Assembly: GCF_007858365.1 (NCBI RefSeq)
Contig: NZ_VFIO01000004.1
Location: 1 to 64,000, forward strand
DNA: 64,000 nt
Direction: 5' to 3'
Source of the DNA: Pseudomonas saxonica
GTDB taxonomy: Bacteria > Pseudomonadota > Gammaproteobacteria > Pseudomonadales > Pseudomonadaceae
Position numbers and translations under genes: made by a program. Shown in pieces: positions 44,347 through 53,571 of the stretch; the stretch's first letter is position 1, and each line of letters begins with the position of its first letter. Under the pieces are notes generated by a model. That model ran no database searches, was not told the origin of the DNA, and was given only the letters and a program-made list of their open reading frames with translations.

Positions 44347-45063
44347 ATGACCGATCAGCCACCGTCTTCAGACCTCGAACTTACTGAGCAAAGCCCCGAA
44401 GCTGTCGCGGTGGTCGCCTACCTGGAGGCCCATCCCGACTTCTTCAGCCAGCACGACGAACTGCTGCTGTCGTTGCGCATACCTCATCAGCGTGGCGATA
44501 CCATTTCGTTGGTAGAGCGCCAGCTGGAATTGTTGCGGGGCCGTAATATCGAAATGCGTCATCGTTTGTCGCAACTGATGGACGTGGCACGCGATAACGA
44601 CCGCCTGTTCGAAAAAACCCGTCGCCTGAACCTGGCCTTGATGGACGCCACCAGCCTTGAAGAATTGGTGATCGCCGTCGAAGACAGCTTGCGACAGGAC
44701 TTTAAGGTGCCGTTCGTTAGCTTGGTGCTGTTTGGCGACAATCCAATGCCTGTTGGCCGTTGGGTCAGCAGTGCAGAAGCTCAGCGCGCCCTGGGCGGTT
44801 TGCTGGCAGAAGGCAAAGCGGTGAGTGGCAGTTTGCGCGAGCATGAGCTGGACTTTTTGTTCGGCGAAAGTCAGCGCAAGGAAATCGGCTCCACCGCTGT
44901 GGTTGCGCTCAATCATCTGGGCTTGCACGGCGTACTGGCGGTGGCCAGTCGCGACCCGCAGCATTACAAAAGCTCGGTGGGTATGTTGTTTCTGAATCAC
45001 ATCGCCGAAGTCTTGGGGCGTGTGTTGCCGCGCTTTACCCACGCACTGCGTTCGGTACGTTAG
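44347..45063 (+). CDS. DUF484 family protein
   Basis: 238 residues. N-terminal helix pair ([27 protein letters not shown]), a coiled-coil ([23 protein letters not shown]), then a GAF-like domain to the end. The family sits between dapF and xerC in most pseudomonads. Function is not established; a signalling or recombination-linked role is inferred from its place beside xerC. Confidence 0.88.
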   Translation: MTDQPPSSDLELTEQSPEAVAVVAYLEAHPDFFSQHDELLLSLRIPHQRGDTISLVERQLELLRGRNIEMRHRLSQLMDVARDNDRLFEKTRRLNLALMDATSLEELVIAVEDSLRQDFKVPFVSLVLFGDNPMPVGRWVSSAEAQRALGGLLAEGKAVSGSLREHELDFLFGESQRKEIGSTAVVALNHLGLHGVLAVASRDPQHYKSSVGMLFLNHIAEVLGRVLPRFTHALRSVR

Positions 45064-45065
45064 TT

Positions 45066-45962
45066 GTGGAACGGCAACTGGACGCTTACTGCACTCACTT
45101 GCGCAGTGAGCGCCAAGTGTCGCCCCACACGCTGCAAGCCTATCGCCGCGACCTGAATAAGGTTCTGGCGTTTTGCGACAAAGCGTCCATCGCCAGTTGG
45201 GCCGCTCTGGATATACAACGCCTGCGCCAGCTTGTGTCGCGCTTGCACCAGCAAGGTCAATCATCACGCAGCATTGCGCGGCTGTTATCAGCCGTTCGCG
45301 GGCTTTACCACTACCTGAACCGTGAAGGCCTGTGCGACCACGACCCGGCCAATGGTCTTGCGCCGCCAAAGGGTGAACGTCGCCTGCCCAAAACCCTTGA
45401 TACCGATAGAGCCCTTCAGTTACTGGAAGGAGCCGTTGAAGAGGACTTTCTGGCGCAGCGCGATCAAGCCATTCTGGAGCTGTTTTATTCCTCGGGCTTG
45501 CGCCTGTCAGAGCTGACCGGGCTCAATCTGGAGCAACTGGACTTGGCCGATGGCCTGATTCAGGTGCTCGGCAAAGGCAGCAAAACCCGCGTGTTGCCCG
45601 TGGGCAGAAAAGCGCGTGAGGCCTTACAGGCGTGGTTGCCCCTGCGCGCACTGGCTAACCCGCAGGATGATGCCGTTTTTATCAGCCAGCGGGGCCAACG
45701 CCTGGGTCCCAGGGCAATTCAGCTACGGGTCAAAGCAGCAGGCGAGCGCGAGCTCGGTCAGAATCTGCATCCACACATGCTTCGCCACTCGTTTGCCAGC
45801 CACTTGCTGGAGTCTTCGCAGGACTTGCGTGCGGTGCAAGAGTTGCTGGGTCATGCCGACATCAAAACCACTCAAATCTATACCCACCTGGATTTCCAGC
45901 ATCTGGCATCGGTTTATGACAGCGCCCACCCACGGGCCAAACGCAGCAAGGACAGTGAATGA
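45066..45962 (+). CDS. xerC: Tyrosine recombinase XerC
   Basis: 298 residues, GTG start 2 bases after the DUF484 stop. N-terminal SAM-like domain ([21 protein letters not shown]) and catalytic domain with Arg in [12 protein letters not shown], HxxR in [12 protein letters not shown], and the nucleophile Tyr in [18 protein letters not shown]. With XerD it resolves chromosome dimers at dif. It overlaps the next gene by 4 bases. Confidence 0.96.
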   Translation: MERQLDAYCTHLRSERQVSPHTLQAYRRDLNKVLAFCDKASIASWAALDIQRLRQLVSRLHQQGQSSRSIARLLSAVRGLYHYLNREGLCDHDPANGLAPPKGERRLPKTLDTDRALQLLEGAVEEDFLAQRDQAILELFYSSGLRLSELTGLNLEQLDLADGLIQVLGKGSKTRVLPVGRKAREALQAWLPLRALANPQDDAVFISQRGQRLGPRAIQLRVKAAGERELGQNLHPHMLRHSFASHLLESSQDLRAVQELLGHADIKTTQIYTHLDFQHLASVYDSAHPRAKRSKDSE

Positions 45963-46648
45963 CGATTGAGCTGATTACCTTCGACCTCGACGACACACTG
46001 TGGGACACCGCCCCTGTGATCGTGCATGCAGAAACTCAATTGCGTGACTGGCTGTTGACTCATGCACCAAAAGCGGGCGCTCTTGATGTTGCCGACTTTC
46101 AAGCACTTCGCCTGCGGGTTTTAACGGAGCAACCACAGCTTAAGCACCGAATCAGTGCACTGCGTCGTCGCGTGTTGTTTCACGCGCTTCAAGACACGGG
46201 TTACGCCAATGCTCAGCAACTGGCTGATGAAGCGTTCGACGTATTTATCGAAGCTCGGCATGCACTAGAGGTTTTCGAGCAGGCGGAGCCGACGCTGGAG
46301 GCACTGGCCCGGGAATACGCGCTAGGCGTGGTGACCAATGGCAACGCTGATGTGCGGCGCATCGGGCTGGGGCATCATTTCAAATTCGTGCTGTGCGCCG
46401 AAGACATCGGAATCGCCAAGCCAGATGCACGGCTGTTTCACGAGGCATTGTTGCGGGGTGCCGTGACGGCAGGCGCAGCGGTGCATGTGGGCGATCATCC
46501 GGGTGATGATATTGCCGGTGCACAGCAAGCCGGTTTGCGGGCGGTGTGGTTCAACCCTGGCGGCAAGCACTGGAACGGCGACAAGGCTCCTGATGCCGAG
46601 ATCGGGTGTTTGAGTGAGTTGCCGACGGTACTTAAGCAATTCAAATAA
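45959..46648 (+). CDS. HAD family hydrolase, YigB-like
   Basis: 229 residues. Motif [15 protein letters not shown], motif [12 protein letters not shown], motif III Lys in [14 protein letters not shown], motif [20 protein letters not shown]. The operon place after xerC matches E. coli yigB, a flavin mononucleotide phosphatase, but the exact substrate is inferred. The ATG overlaps the xerC stop. Confidence 0.88.
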   Translation: MTIELITFDLDDTLWDTAPVIVHAETQLRDWLLTHAPKAGALDVADFQALRLRVLTEQPQLKHRISALRRRVLFHALQDTGYANAQQLADEAFDVFIEARHALEVFEQAEPTLEALAREYALGVVTNGNADVRRIGLGHHFKFVLCAEDIGIAKPDARLFHEALLRGAVTAGAAVHVGDHPGDDIAGAQQAGLRAVWFNPGGKHWNGDKAPDAEIGCLSELPTVLKQFK

Positions 46649-46670
46649 CCACTTTTCGAACCCCACAAAA

Positions 46671-46695
46671 AAAACCCGCAGCGACGGCGGGTTTT
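46671..46695. terminator. Terminator of the lysA-xerC operon
   Basis: 9-bp stem AAAACCCGC / GCGGGTTTT followed by CTTTTC, 22 bases after the HAD gene. An A-run on its other side lets it serve sutA as well. Confidence 0.88.
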
Positions 46696-46718
46696 CTTTT
46701 CAAGCCCAGTGGCAATCC

Positions 46719-47042
46719 TTAGATAGGACGGCTGCCGTACTTGTTGTCTGGCTTTTTGGGTGGGTCTGCCACCACGTTCGCCTCGACTTCCTGCACCTTG
46801 CCACCACGGGATAGGAACTCTTCCATCGCGCGAGCCAGAGCATCACGCTCTTTGTTTTTGGCTTCTACGCTGGGCAGGTCATCAACCGACACTGCAGCTT
46901 TGGATTTGCCTTTGGCCACAGGGACCGGCGTATCTTCGCCATCGTCGTCGGCCACGTCATCGGCAGCGGCTTCAAGACCCTCTTCGGTCTCGTCCTCGTC
47001 ACCTACTTCGAGGTCATCATTTTCCAGATCGTCGTCGCTCAT
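46719..47042 (-). CDS. sutA: RNA polymerase-binding regulator SutA
   Basis: 107 residues. Very acidic, disordered N-terminus (SDDDLENDDLEVGDEDETEE), a short predicted helix (AKNKERDALARAMEEFLSRGG), and the tail DNKYGSRPI. This matches SutA, the small Pseudomonas protein that binds RNA polymerase and supports slow-growth and ribosomal gene transcription. It lies next to amtB-glnK. Confidence 0.9.
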   Translation of the reverse strand: MSDDDLENDDLEVGDEDETEEGLEAAADDVADDDGEDTPVPVAKGKSKAAVSVDDLPSVEAKNKERDALARAMEEFLSRGGKVQEVEANVVADPPKKPDNKYGSRPI

Positions 47043-47504
47043 GTTCTACCTCATGACTTTCGTAAAGCAGATTATTTATATAGACCAGATGCGACAAATG
47101 TCGACCTCGGGTGGCGAAAAAGTAGCCCTGGTCAATCCCCGGCTTACGCCTCTTCACCGCGAAGGGTGATGAGGACTTTACAAGCACCGTCATATTCACG
47201 CTGCCCGTCCAAAAACACTGTGCCAGCGAGCCTTCTGCCACCGACCTTGCCCTACAGACACGATCTGCAACAGCCCGACTTGCAAAGCATGGAAACGTCA
47301 GGAGATTGTCCACGTCTTCATCTTGCACAGGGAGCAGCTTTGCTGCCCTCGGCGCGCATTCTAGCGTGCTCTAGAAAAAAACAAAGCAGCTAATAGTCGA
47401 GTTGTGCGGTAAGTGTTCATCCTACAAATTTTACCCGCGGGGATCCTTCTTAAAACTGTAGGAAAAATCATTGTCTTGAAGGGGATAACGCACATTCGAG
47501 ACAA
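47043..47504. other. Intergenic region between sutA and amtB
   Basis: About 460 bases. The sutA promoter should lie near 47070-47100, where the minus strand reads GTCTATATAAATAATCTG (a -10-like element). I found no credible gene; open frames at 47017-47328 and 47166-47393 lack ribosome sites and family resemblance. Confidence 0.45.
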
Positions 47505-47532
47505 AAAAATACCCGGCAAGCCGGGTATTTTT
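47505..47532 (-). terminator. Terminator after amtB
   Basis: Stem AAAAATACCCGG / CCGGGTATTTTT around CAAG, 12 bases beyond the amtB stop, with A/T tracts on both sides. Confidence 0.9.
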
Positions 47533-47544
47533 AAAAAGTGCTAC

Positions 47545-48882
47545 TTACAAGTTGTAGCCTCTTTCGTTGTGTTGTGCCAAATCCAGACCAACCGCCTCTT
47601 CCTCTTCGGTCACTCGAAGGCCCATGACGGCATCCAGCACCTTGAGAATGATGAAGGTCACCACCGCTGTGTAGACGATGGTAAAGGCGACGCCTTTGAA
47701 CTGAATCCAGACTTGGGCACCAATGTCGGTTACCGCGCCGAAACCACCCACTGCAGGGGCCGCAAACACGCCGGTCAGAATGGCGCCTACGATACCGCCG
47801 ATGCCGTGAACACCGAACGCATCCAGCGAATCGTCATAGCCCAGCTTGCGCTTGAGTGCAGTGGCGCACAGGAAGCAGATCACGCCTGCTGACAGGCCGA
47901 TCACAATGGAGCCCATAGGGCCTACGGTGCCTGCGGCGGGAGTGATGGCCACAAGGCCGGCTACCACGCCTGAGGCGATGCCCAAGGCGCTTGGCTTGCC
48001 GTGGGTGATCCACTCGGCAAACATCCAGCCAAGCGCAGCAGCGGCCGTGGCAATCTGCGTCACCAGCATGGCCATGCCCGCAGTGCCGTTAGCGGCGGCG
48101 GCGGAGCCTGCGTTGAAGCCGAACCAGCCGATCCACAGCATGGCGGCACCGACCAAGGTGTAACCCAGGTTATGGGGAGCCATCGGGGTGGTTGGGTAGC
48201 CTTTGCGCTTGCCCAGTACGATGCACGCCACCAGACCTGCGATACCGGCGTTGATGTGCACCACTGTGCCGCCCGCGAAGTCGAGTACACCCCAGTCCCA
48301 CATCAGACCGCCAGGACCGCTCCAGACCATGTGCGCGATAGGCGCATAAACCAGCGTGAACCACACGCCCATGAAGATCAGCATGGCCGAGAACTTCATG
48401 CGTTCAGCAAAGGCGCCTACGATCAGTGCCGGGGTGATGATGGCAAAGGTCATCTGGAAGGTGATGAACACTGCTTCCGGGAACAGTGCCGTGGCCGAGG
48501 TGAGGCTGGCCGGCGTCACGCCCACCAGAAATGCCTTGCCGAAACCGCCGATGAACGAGTTGAAGTTGGTGACGCCTTCTTCCATGCCCGTCGTATCAAA
48601 CGTAATGCTGTAGCCGTAAATGACCCACAGAATGCTGATCAGCCCGGTAATGGCAAAGCACTGCATCATCACGGATAGAATATTTTTGGAGCGCACCATG
48701 CCGCCGTAAAACAGCGCAAGGCCGGGAATGGTCATCAACAGCACCAAAGCGGTTGCAGTCAGCATCCAGGCGGTATCGCCGGAGTTCAGGACTGGAGCGG
48801 CCACTTCGTCTGCGGCCATGGCCAGGCCAGGCATTACGACAGACAACAGGGCTCCGAGCCCTGCGAATTTACGCAGAGTCAT
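47545..48882 (-). CDS. amtB: Ammonium transporter AmtB
   Basis: 445 residues. Signal peptide (ending AMAADE), then 11 membrane helices with family blocks NTVLMT-like WMLTATALVLLMTIPGLALFYGG, DFAGGTVVHINAGIAGLV (channel His), and VHGIGGIVGAILTGVFA (second His). It is co-transcribed with glnK (34-base gap); GlnK binds AmtB to close it when nitrogen is ample. Confidence 0.97.
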   Translation of the reverse strand: MTLRKFAGLGALLSVVMPGLAMAADEVAAPVLNSGDTAWMLTATALVLLMTIPGLALFYGGMVRSKNILSVMMQCFAITGLISILWVIYGYSITFDTTGMEEGVTNFNSFIGGFGKAFLVGVTPASLTSATALFPEAVFITFQMTFAIITPALIVGAFAERMKFSAMLIFMGVWFTLVYAPIAHMVWSGPGGLMWDWGVLDFAGGTVVHINAGIAGLVACIVLGKRKGYPTTPMAPHNLGYTLVGAAMLWIGWFGFNAGSAAAANGTAGMAMLVTQIATAAAALGWMFAEWITHGKPSALGIASGVVAGLVAITPAAGTVGPMGSIVIGLSAGVICFLCATALKRKLGYDDSLDAFGVHGIGGIVGAILTGVFAAPAVGGFGAVTDIGAQVWIQFKGVAFTIVYTAVVTFIILKVLDAVMGLRVTEEEEAVGLDLAQHNERGYNL

Positions 48883-48916
48883 TGTGTTTTCTCCTGGGGC
48901 GTTGGGGTTTGGCGGC

Positions 48917-49303
<387 letters not shown>

Positions 49304-49460
49304 TCAAGTCTAAGCGCAGTGTCTGGCTTTGTAACGCGTCGTTGCCAGTTGCAAGCAACACAACGTGTATCAATCGCTGGTGACGAAAACACTCCCTGAA
49401 CCACCTGCCGCACTACCATCGTCACAGCAACTGCATCAGTACATGAGTCACTGGCAACTA

Positions 49461-49476
49461 AGCAGAAACCTTGCCA
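49461..49476 (-). promoter_or_regulatory. Sigma-54 promoter of glnK-amtB
   Basis: Minus strand TGGCAAGGTTTCTGCT against consensus TGGCACG-N4-TTGC: the -24 GG and -12 GC are 10 bases apart as required. It lies about 205 bases before the glnK start, which predicts a long 5' leader. Confidence 0.75.
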
Positions 49477-49550
49477 TGTCTGAAAAAACCAATCATTACA
49501 GTCAATTATCATGAACAGATGGCATTTTGCTCTTGCGCCGACGGCATTTA

Positions 49551-49567
49551 TGCACCCAAACAGTGCA
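49551..49567. promoter_or_regulatory. NtrC binding site
   Basis: TGCACCCAAACAGTGCA differs from the NtrC consensus TGCACC-N5-GGTGCA at one base. It lies about 75-90 bases upstream of the sigma-54 element, the usual enhancer distance. Confidence 0.75.
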
Positions 49568-49670
49568 CAGCCTGCGAGCAGCCTGCGCGAAAGCTGTGCG
49601 CCGAGCCGTGTACATGGGGCCCAAAGCCTGCGTGCTACACTCGCCACCATCAGTTTTCAGGACCTTACCC

Positions 49671-49931
49671 ATGCTCGCTCCCAAAGACCTTCTCGACGCC
49701 CTGAGTGGCCAAGCCTCCCGTTTGTTCAGTGGCGAAACGCCGTTGCCACGTAACGAAATCGAAAGCCAGTTCAAAGCCTTGCTGCAAAGTGGCTTCAGCA
49801 AACTGGACCTGGTCAGCCGCGAAGAATTCGACAGCCAAATGGTGGTACTGGCCCGCACCCGCGCTCGTCTCGAAAGCCTGGAAGCCAAAGTCGCGGAGCT
49901 TGAAGCCAAGCTGTTGCCGCCCGGCGAATAA
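49671..49931 (+). CDS. ubiK: Ubiquinone biosynthesis accessory factor UbiK
   Basis: 86 residues from the ATG at 49671. Helix plus a C-terminal coiled coil (EEFDSQMVVLARTRARLESLEAKVAELEAKL), the UbiK/YqiC pattern. It forms trimers and works with UbiJ in aerobic ubiquinone synthesis. Divergent from glnK; the glnK promoter elements lie in the region between them. Confidence 0.92.
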   Translation: MLAPKDLLDALSGQASRLFSGETPLPRNEIESQFKALLQSGFSKLDLVSREEFDSQMVVLARTRARLESLEAKVAELEAKLLPPGE

Positions 49932-50080
49932 CGCTCGACGGCGGTGCGTTAGCTCACGATTTTTAGCTCTAAGAGCGGGTAGCCGCATCGTCTTACAAAC
50001 ACATCCCGTATCCATTCACGCCCTGCCCTTGGCCTGTGATTCGCGCACCATGCGTCTTTTGCCCGCTCAAGGAATGAGTC

Positions 50081-51574
50081 ATGTCGCTGGCCATCGTTTA
50101 CAGCCGCGCCCAAGTCGGTGTGGAGGCGCCCGCCGTCACGGTTGAGGTTCATCTGGCGAATGGTTTGCCAGCGCTGACACTGGTCGGGCTGCCCGAAACA
50201 GCGGTCAAGGAAAGCAAGGACAGGGTACGAAGCGCCATTCTGAATTCGGGGTTTGATTTCCCCGCCCGACGCATCACCTTGAATCTGGCGCCCGCCGACT
50301 TACCCAAAGATGGCGGACGCTTTGATCTGGCGATAGCGCTGGGCATATTGGCTGCCAGTGGGCAAATGCCCGCAGCGGCGCTGGAACAAGTGGAGTGTCT
50401 CGGTGAACTGGCGTTATCCGGCGCTATTCGCCCTGTGCAGGGCGTTCTTCCAGCCGCACTGGTGGCTCGTGCGGCGGGTCGTGCTCTGGTTGTGCCGATG
50501 GCCAATGCAGAAGAAGCCAGCCTGGCTTCAGGTTTGACGGTCATTGCCGCTGAACATTTGCTGCAAGTCGTGGCGCACTTTTCTGCCCGTTCGGTGATTG
50601 AACCCTATGTGGCGAGCGGCTTGTTGCACGCCAGCAAACCTTATCCAGACCTCAGCGATGTACAAGGGCAACTCTCAGCCAAGCGTGCACTGTTGATCGC
50701 CGCAGCGGGCGGCCACAACTTGCTGTTCACCGGCCCTCCCGGTACGGGCAAAACCCTGTTAGCCAGCCGCCTGCCCGGCTTGCTGCCGCCGCTGAACGAG
50801 CAGGAAGCGCTGGAAGTGGCCGCCATTCAATCCGTTGCCAGCCATGTGCCGTTAAGCTGCTGGCCGCAACGCCCTTTTCGTCAGCCGCACCATTCAGCCT
50901 CTGGCCCCGCATTGGTGGGGGGCGGCTCTAAACCGCAACCGGGCGAAATCACCTTGGCGCATCACGGCGTATTGTTTTTGGATGAACTGCCCGAGTTTGA
51001 CCGCAAGGTTCTGGAGGTTTTAAGAGAACCGATGGAATCGGGTTTTATCGTGATTGCCCGCGCTCGCGACCGCATGCGCTTTCCGGCTCGGTTTCAACTG
51101 GTCGCCGCCATGAACCCCTGCCCCTGTGGCTATCTGGGTGAACCGACAGGACGCTGCCGCTGCACGCAGGAACAAATCCAGCGATACCGCAACAAACTCT
51201 CCGGCCCCTTGCTCGACCGGATCGACCTGCACCTGACCGTGGCGCGCGAAACCACCTCGCTTAATCCTGCGCAGGCCACAAACGACACCACGGCCAATGC
51301 TGCCGAACGAGTGGCGGCTGCCCGTGAGCGGCAATTGCAGCGTCAGGGGTGCGCCAATGCCTTTCTCGACTTGCCGGGTGTGCGAGCCCAATGCACGTTA
51401 AGGGCTGTGGATAACACTTGGCTGGAGACCGCGTGTGAACGCATGAGCTTATCTCTGCGCGCAGCCCATCGTTTATTGAAGGTCGCGCGAACATTGGCGG
51501 ATTTGGAGCAAGTAAAAGAGATAAAGAGGAAGCATTTGGCGGAAGCGTTGCAGTATCGGCCGGACAGTCGGTGA
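50081..51574 (+). CDS. comM: ComM/YifB family AAA+ ATPase
   Basis: 497 residues. N-terminal ChlI-type domain (LALVYSRAQVGVEAP-like start, LVGLPETAVKESKDRVRSAI), AAA+ core with Walker A FTGPPGTGKTLLA and Walker B VLFLDELPEF, a zinc-type Cys cluster (NPCPCGYLGEPTGRCRCT), and the Mg-chelatase C-terminal domain. ComM is a hexameric helicase that helps branch migration in natural transformation. It is the last core gene before the AT-rich accessory cassette. Confidence 0.93.
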   Translation: MSLAIVYSRAQVGVEAPAVTVEVHLANGLPALTLVGLPETAVKESKDRVRSAILNSGFDFPARRITLNLAPADLPKDGGRFDLAIALGILAASGQMPAAALEQVECLGELALSGAIRPVQGVLPAALVARAAGRALVVPMANAEEASLASGLTVIAAEHLLQVVAHFSARSVIEPYVASGLLHASKPYPDLSDVQGQLSAKRALLIAAAGGHNLLFTGPPGTGKTLLASRLPGLLPPLNEQEALEVAAIQSVASHVPLSCWPQRPFRQPHHSASGPALVGGGSKPQPGEITLAHHGVLFLDELPEFDRKVLEVLREPMESGFIVIARARDRMRFPARFQLVAAMNPCPCGYLGEPTGRCRCTQEQIQRYRNKLSGPLLDRIDLHLTVARETTSLNPAQATNDTTANAAERVAAARERQLQRQGCANAFLDLPGVRAQCTLRAVDNTWLETACERMSLSLRAAHRLLKVARTLADLEQVKEIKRKHLAEALQYRPDSR

Positions 51575-51723
51575 AGGTTATAAACTGTAGGAGATTTCAT
51601 TAAACAAATAAGGCTTATTCTATACACTCACCCAGAAACCATCCTCCCAACAAAAAAATCTTTGTCCTCACCTAATTTACTGATTATTATTTGGCCAATC
51701 CTACATAAATATATTATTAACTG
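51575..51723. other. AT-rich junction after comM
   Basis: About 150 bases of very AT-rich DNA marking the left border of the Hcp cassette. It should hold the promoter for the small membrane-protein genes at 51724-52185. No inverted repeats, integrase site or tRNA edge were seen. Confidence 0.5.
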
Positions 51724-51968
51724 ATGAACTTCATAACAATCAGATATAATTGCGCCGTTGCCTTACCGGTGTTTAGCTGCTTAATTTTCTACACAATGCT
51801 TTTCGTTTGGTCATTACAAAAAGCAGGGCTCATCGATGGAAACTTTTTGAAAATCACCTGTATATAGCTGTGTATTTGTCTACATGCTATTTAGGCTTGC
51901 GCTTTTATATTCCTAGACTGCGCGAAAAACATGACAAACCACTGCCTCCTAGCCAACAATACAACTGA
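51724..51968 (+). pseudogene. Frameshifted small membrane protein, paralogue of the next gene
   Basis: Frame one starts at ATG 51724 (MNFITIRYNCAVALP) and stops at TAG 51865. From about 51840 a frame shifted by -1 stays open to TGA 51966 and reads YLGLRFYIPRLREKHDKP. The joined product aligns with the following gene over its whole length: CLIFYTMLFVW against CDVFYTSLLMW, and LGLRFYIPRLRE against LSIRYSVPELRK. The shift lies near a run of five T (51844-51848). It is either a decayed duplicate or a gene read through by -1 frameshifting; I favour a decayed duplicate. GC is very low. Confidence 0.65.
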
Positions 51969-51975
51969 GCTATTT

Positions 51976-52185
51976 ATGAATTTAAATAATTTTCTCCACT
52001 CATTAAGCTTGTACATACTGGTCATCACATGTGATGTTTTTTATACATCCCTATTGATGTGGGGAATAGAAATGATAATTACGCTTGACCACATGAGTTA
52101 TTGGGTATTAACGCTAATTGTATTTCTAATAATTTTATTCTTAAGCATCCGATACTCAGTTCCGGAGCTGAGGAAAGTGTGGTAA
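51976..52185 (+). CDS. Small two-helix membrane protein, candidate immunity protein
   Basis: 69 residues from the ATG at 51976 (GAG eight bases before); an in-frame ATG at 51931 has no ribosome site. Two membrane helices: about residues 9-30 (LSLYILVITCDVFYTSLLMW) and 42-62. The tail SIRYSVPELRKVW is polar. One hand-counted 60-base line (52081-52140) has 30% GC, far below the flanks. It starts 8 bases after the end of its frameshifted paralogue, and it faces the DUF4225 gene, whose stop is 68 bases away. Membrane type, small size, low GC and duplication suit an immunity protein for the DUF4225 effector, but no family match is claimed. Confidence 0.5.
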   Translation: MNLNNFLHSLSLYILVITCDVFYTSLLMWGIEMIITLDHMSYWVLTLIVFLIILFLSIRYSVPELRKVW

Positions 52186-52252
52186 AGCGCGACTTCTATA
52201 ACTAACGCATGCCTATTTTGACATCCTCACATATAAACCCCAAAGACAAACA

Positions 52253-52963
52253 TCACTGAATCTTATTCTCCACTCTATCCTCATAGTGAGCAGGCACGAT
52301 CGAATTAAGCGTATTGTAATCTGAGAAAACCTCTAACAAGAGGGCTGCTCGGCCCGTTTGCTTATATGCTTTTTCATAATTAATCTTGTCTCTAACGAAA
52401 AGTTCTACGGAACCAACCCTTCGAACTGAGCGAATCAGCCCTCCCAGTGACAAACTTAAATCCAATGCCCCATATGCGAAATCACCTTTTTCTTCACTGT
52501 TCAAAATTTTTTGGTAAAACTTTCTCGTTGCTCCTTGGGCTGGATGCGCATCCGGCCCATTTAACATGTTTGAAGCTCCTTCATAAATATTGTTGCCACC
52601 ATGAGCTATTAGTAATGCTCCGAAGGGAGTAGCCGCGCCCAAAGTTGTCCCTATTGTAGTTACACCTAAGGTTGTCTGCGCAGCTCCCGCAGCCAAAGTA
52701 ACGCCATTCAACCAATAAAATCTCACCTGAGTTTGTAACGCCTGCTGCTCATCCCAAAAAACAGCAACGCCTTCAGCCGCACTAATAACGCCCTCTTTCA
52801 CATCTTCAACCACCTCATCCACAAACGCCGAGACTTCCCCGAGAAACCCCAGCCGGGCAACACCGTCATGGATATGCATGGCACCAGCCGCACAGCCCAG
52901 CGCAATCAGTTCCTCGGCGGCTTGGTTAAGGTCTTCCAGTGAGCCCTGGGCCTCATCGTTCAT
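52253..52963 (-). CDS. DUF4225 protein, putative Hcp-linked T6SS effector
   Basis: 236 residues. The N-terminal part (LEDLNQAAEELIALGCAAGAMHIHDGVARLGFLGE) is soluble. The middle carries Gly/Ala-rich hydrophobic stretches (VTLAAGAAQTTLGVTTIGTTLGAATPFGALLIAHGGNNIYEG) that resemble the DUF4225 family, often encoded beside secretion genes. The C-terminal part is charged. Its ATG lies inside the end of the hcp gene (11-base overlap), so Hcp is probably its carrier. Composition changes inside the gene: a hand-counted line near the 5' end has 63% GC and one near the 3' end 40%, suggesting a swapped toxin-end module. Family moderately sure; toxic activity inferred. Confidence 0.65.
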   Translation of the reverse strand: MNDEAQGSLEDLNQAAEELIALGCAAGAMHIHDGVARLGFLGEVSAFVDEVVEDVKEGVISAAEGVAVFWDEQQALQTQVRFYWLNGVTLAAGAAQTTLGVTTIGTTLGAATPFGALLIAHGGNNIYEGASNMLNGPDAHPAQGATRKFYQKILNSEEKGDFAYGALDLSLSLGGLIRSVRRVGSVELFVRDKINYEKAYKQTGRAALLLEVFSDYNTLNSIVPAHYEDRVENKIQ

Positions 52964-53456
52964 GAGGAACCTGCCACGTCATGCCTGCGCTGGTACGGGC
53001 GGCGATATGTTCGAGGATGATGTCGCGATAGCGAATGGCGACCGTTTCGATCGGTTGCGATTGACCATTTGCACTCGAGGTAGGGACGTGCAGAACAATT
53101 TGGGCAATACGGGCTTCTCGCAATTCGATTCTGAAGTACTTCTCTTCACCTACAGTGGGTGACGCCCGATAGAGATGAATAATGCAATTCACCTTTTCGC
53201 CGTCATCCAATGCTTTAGCCAGAAGAGGCGAAGACTTGTCGATGTATTTGGTGATCACCACAGGGGAGTGATTGGCGTTGCTACCGAACGCGCTGGTGAC
53301 CTGCCCGGCGAGCAAACCATGGGTCACCGATAACACCATGATCTCGTCCAGATGTGAGGTTTGACATTTATTACCCATGGACTGCGGGGTCGAACACCCC
53401 GCGGAGATCAGGCCGTTATTGACACCCTTAATGGTCATGTAACTGTTATTGGCCAT
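52953..53456 (-). CDS. hcp: Hcp family type VI secretion tube protein
   Basis: 167 residues from the ATG at 53456; the longer open frame adds an unlikely leader. The Hcp pattern is clear: MTIKGVNNGLISAGCSTPQSMGNKCQ, HLDEIMVLSVTHG, and SPVVITKYIDKSSPLLAKAL, ending IETVAIRYRDIILEHIAA. Hcp hexamers stack into the T6SS inner tube and bind small effectors in their pore. No other tube, sheath or baseplate genes are nearby, so this is an orphan hcp supplying a system encoded elsewhere. Confidence 0.9.
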   Translation of the reverse strand: MANNSYMTIKGVNNGLISAGCSTPQSMGNKCQTSHLDEIMVLSVTHGLLAGQVTSAFGSNANHSPVVITKYIDKSSPLLAKALDDGEKVNCIIHLYRASPTVGEEKYFRIELREARIAQIVLHVPTSSANGQSQPIETVAIRYRDIILEHIAARTSAGMTWQVPHER

Positions 53457-53571
53457 GCGCTGCTCACGATCAGGTTGAAGCCTGCATTTTGAGCGAGTGG
53501 CGATACAAGCTTTGTAGGGGCTTTCTGAAGTTTTCAAAAGAACCGCTCAACAAAACCGGCAATGATCAGAC

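Noticed and set aside
49321-49400. Sigma-54-like TGGCAACGACGCGTTAC closer to glnK
   Set aside because: The -12 GC is missing at the required 10-base spacing; the site at 49461-49476 fits far better.
51931-51975. ATG at 51931 as start of the second small membrane protein
   Set aside because: No ribosome site, and the extra residues overlap the end of the frameshifted paralogue; alignment of the two copies supports the ATG at 51976.
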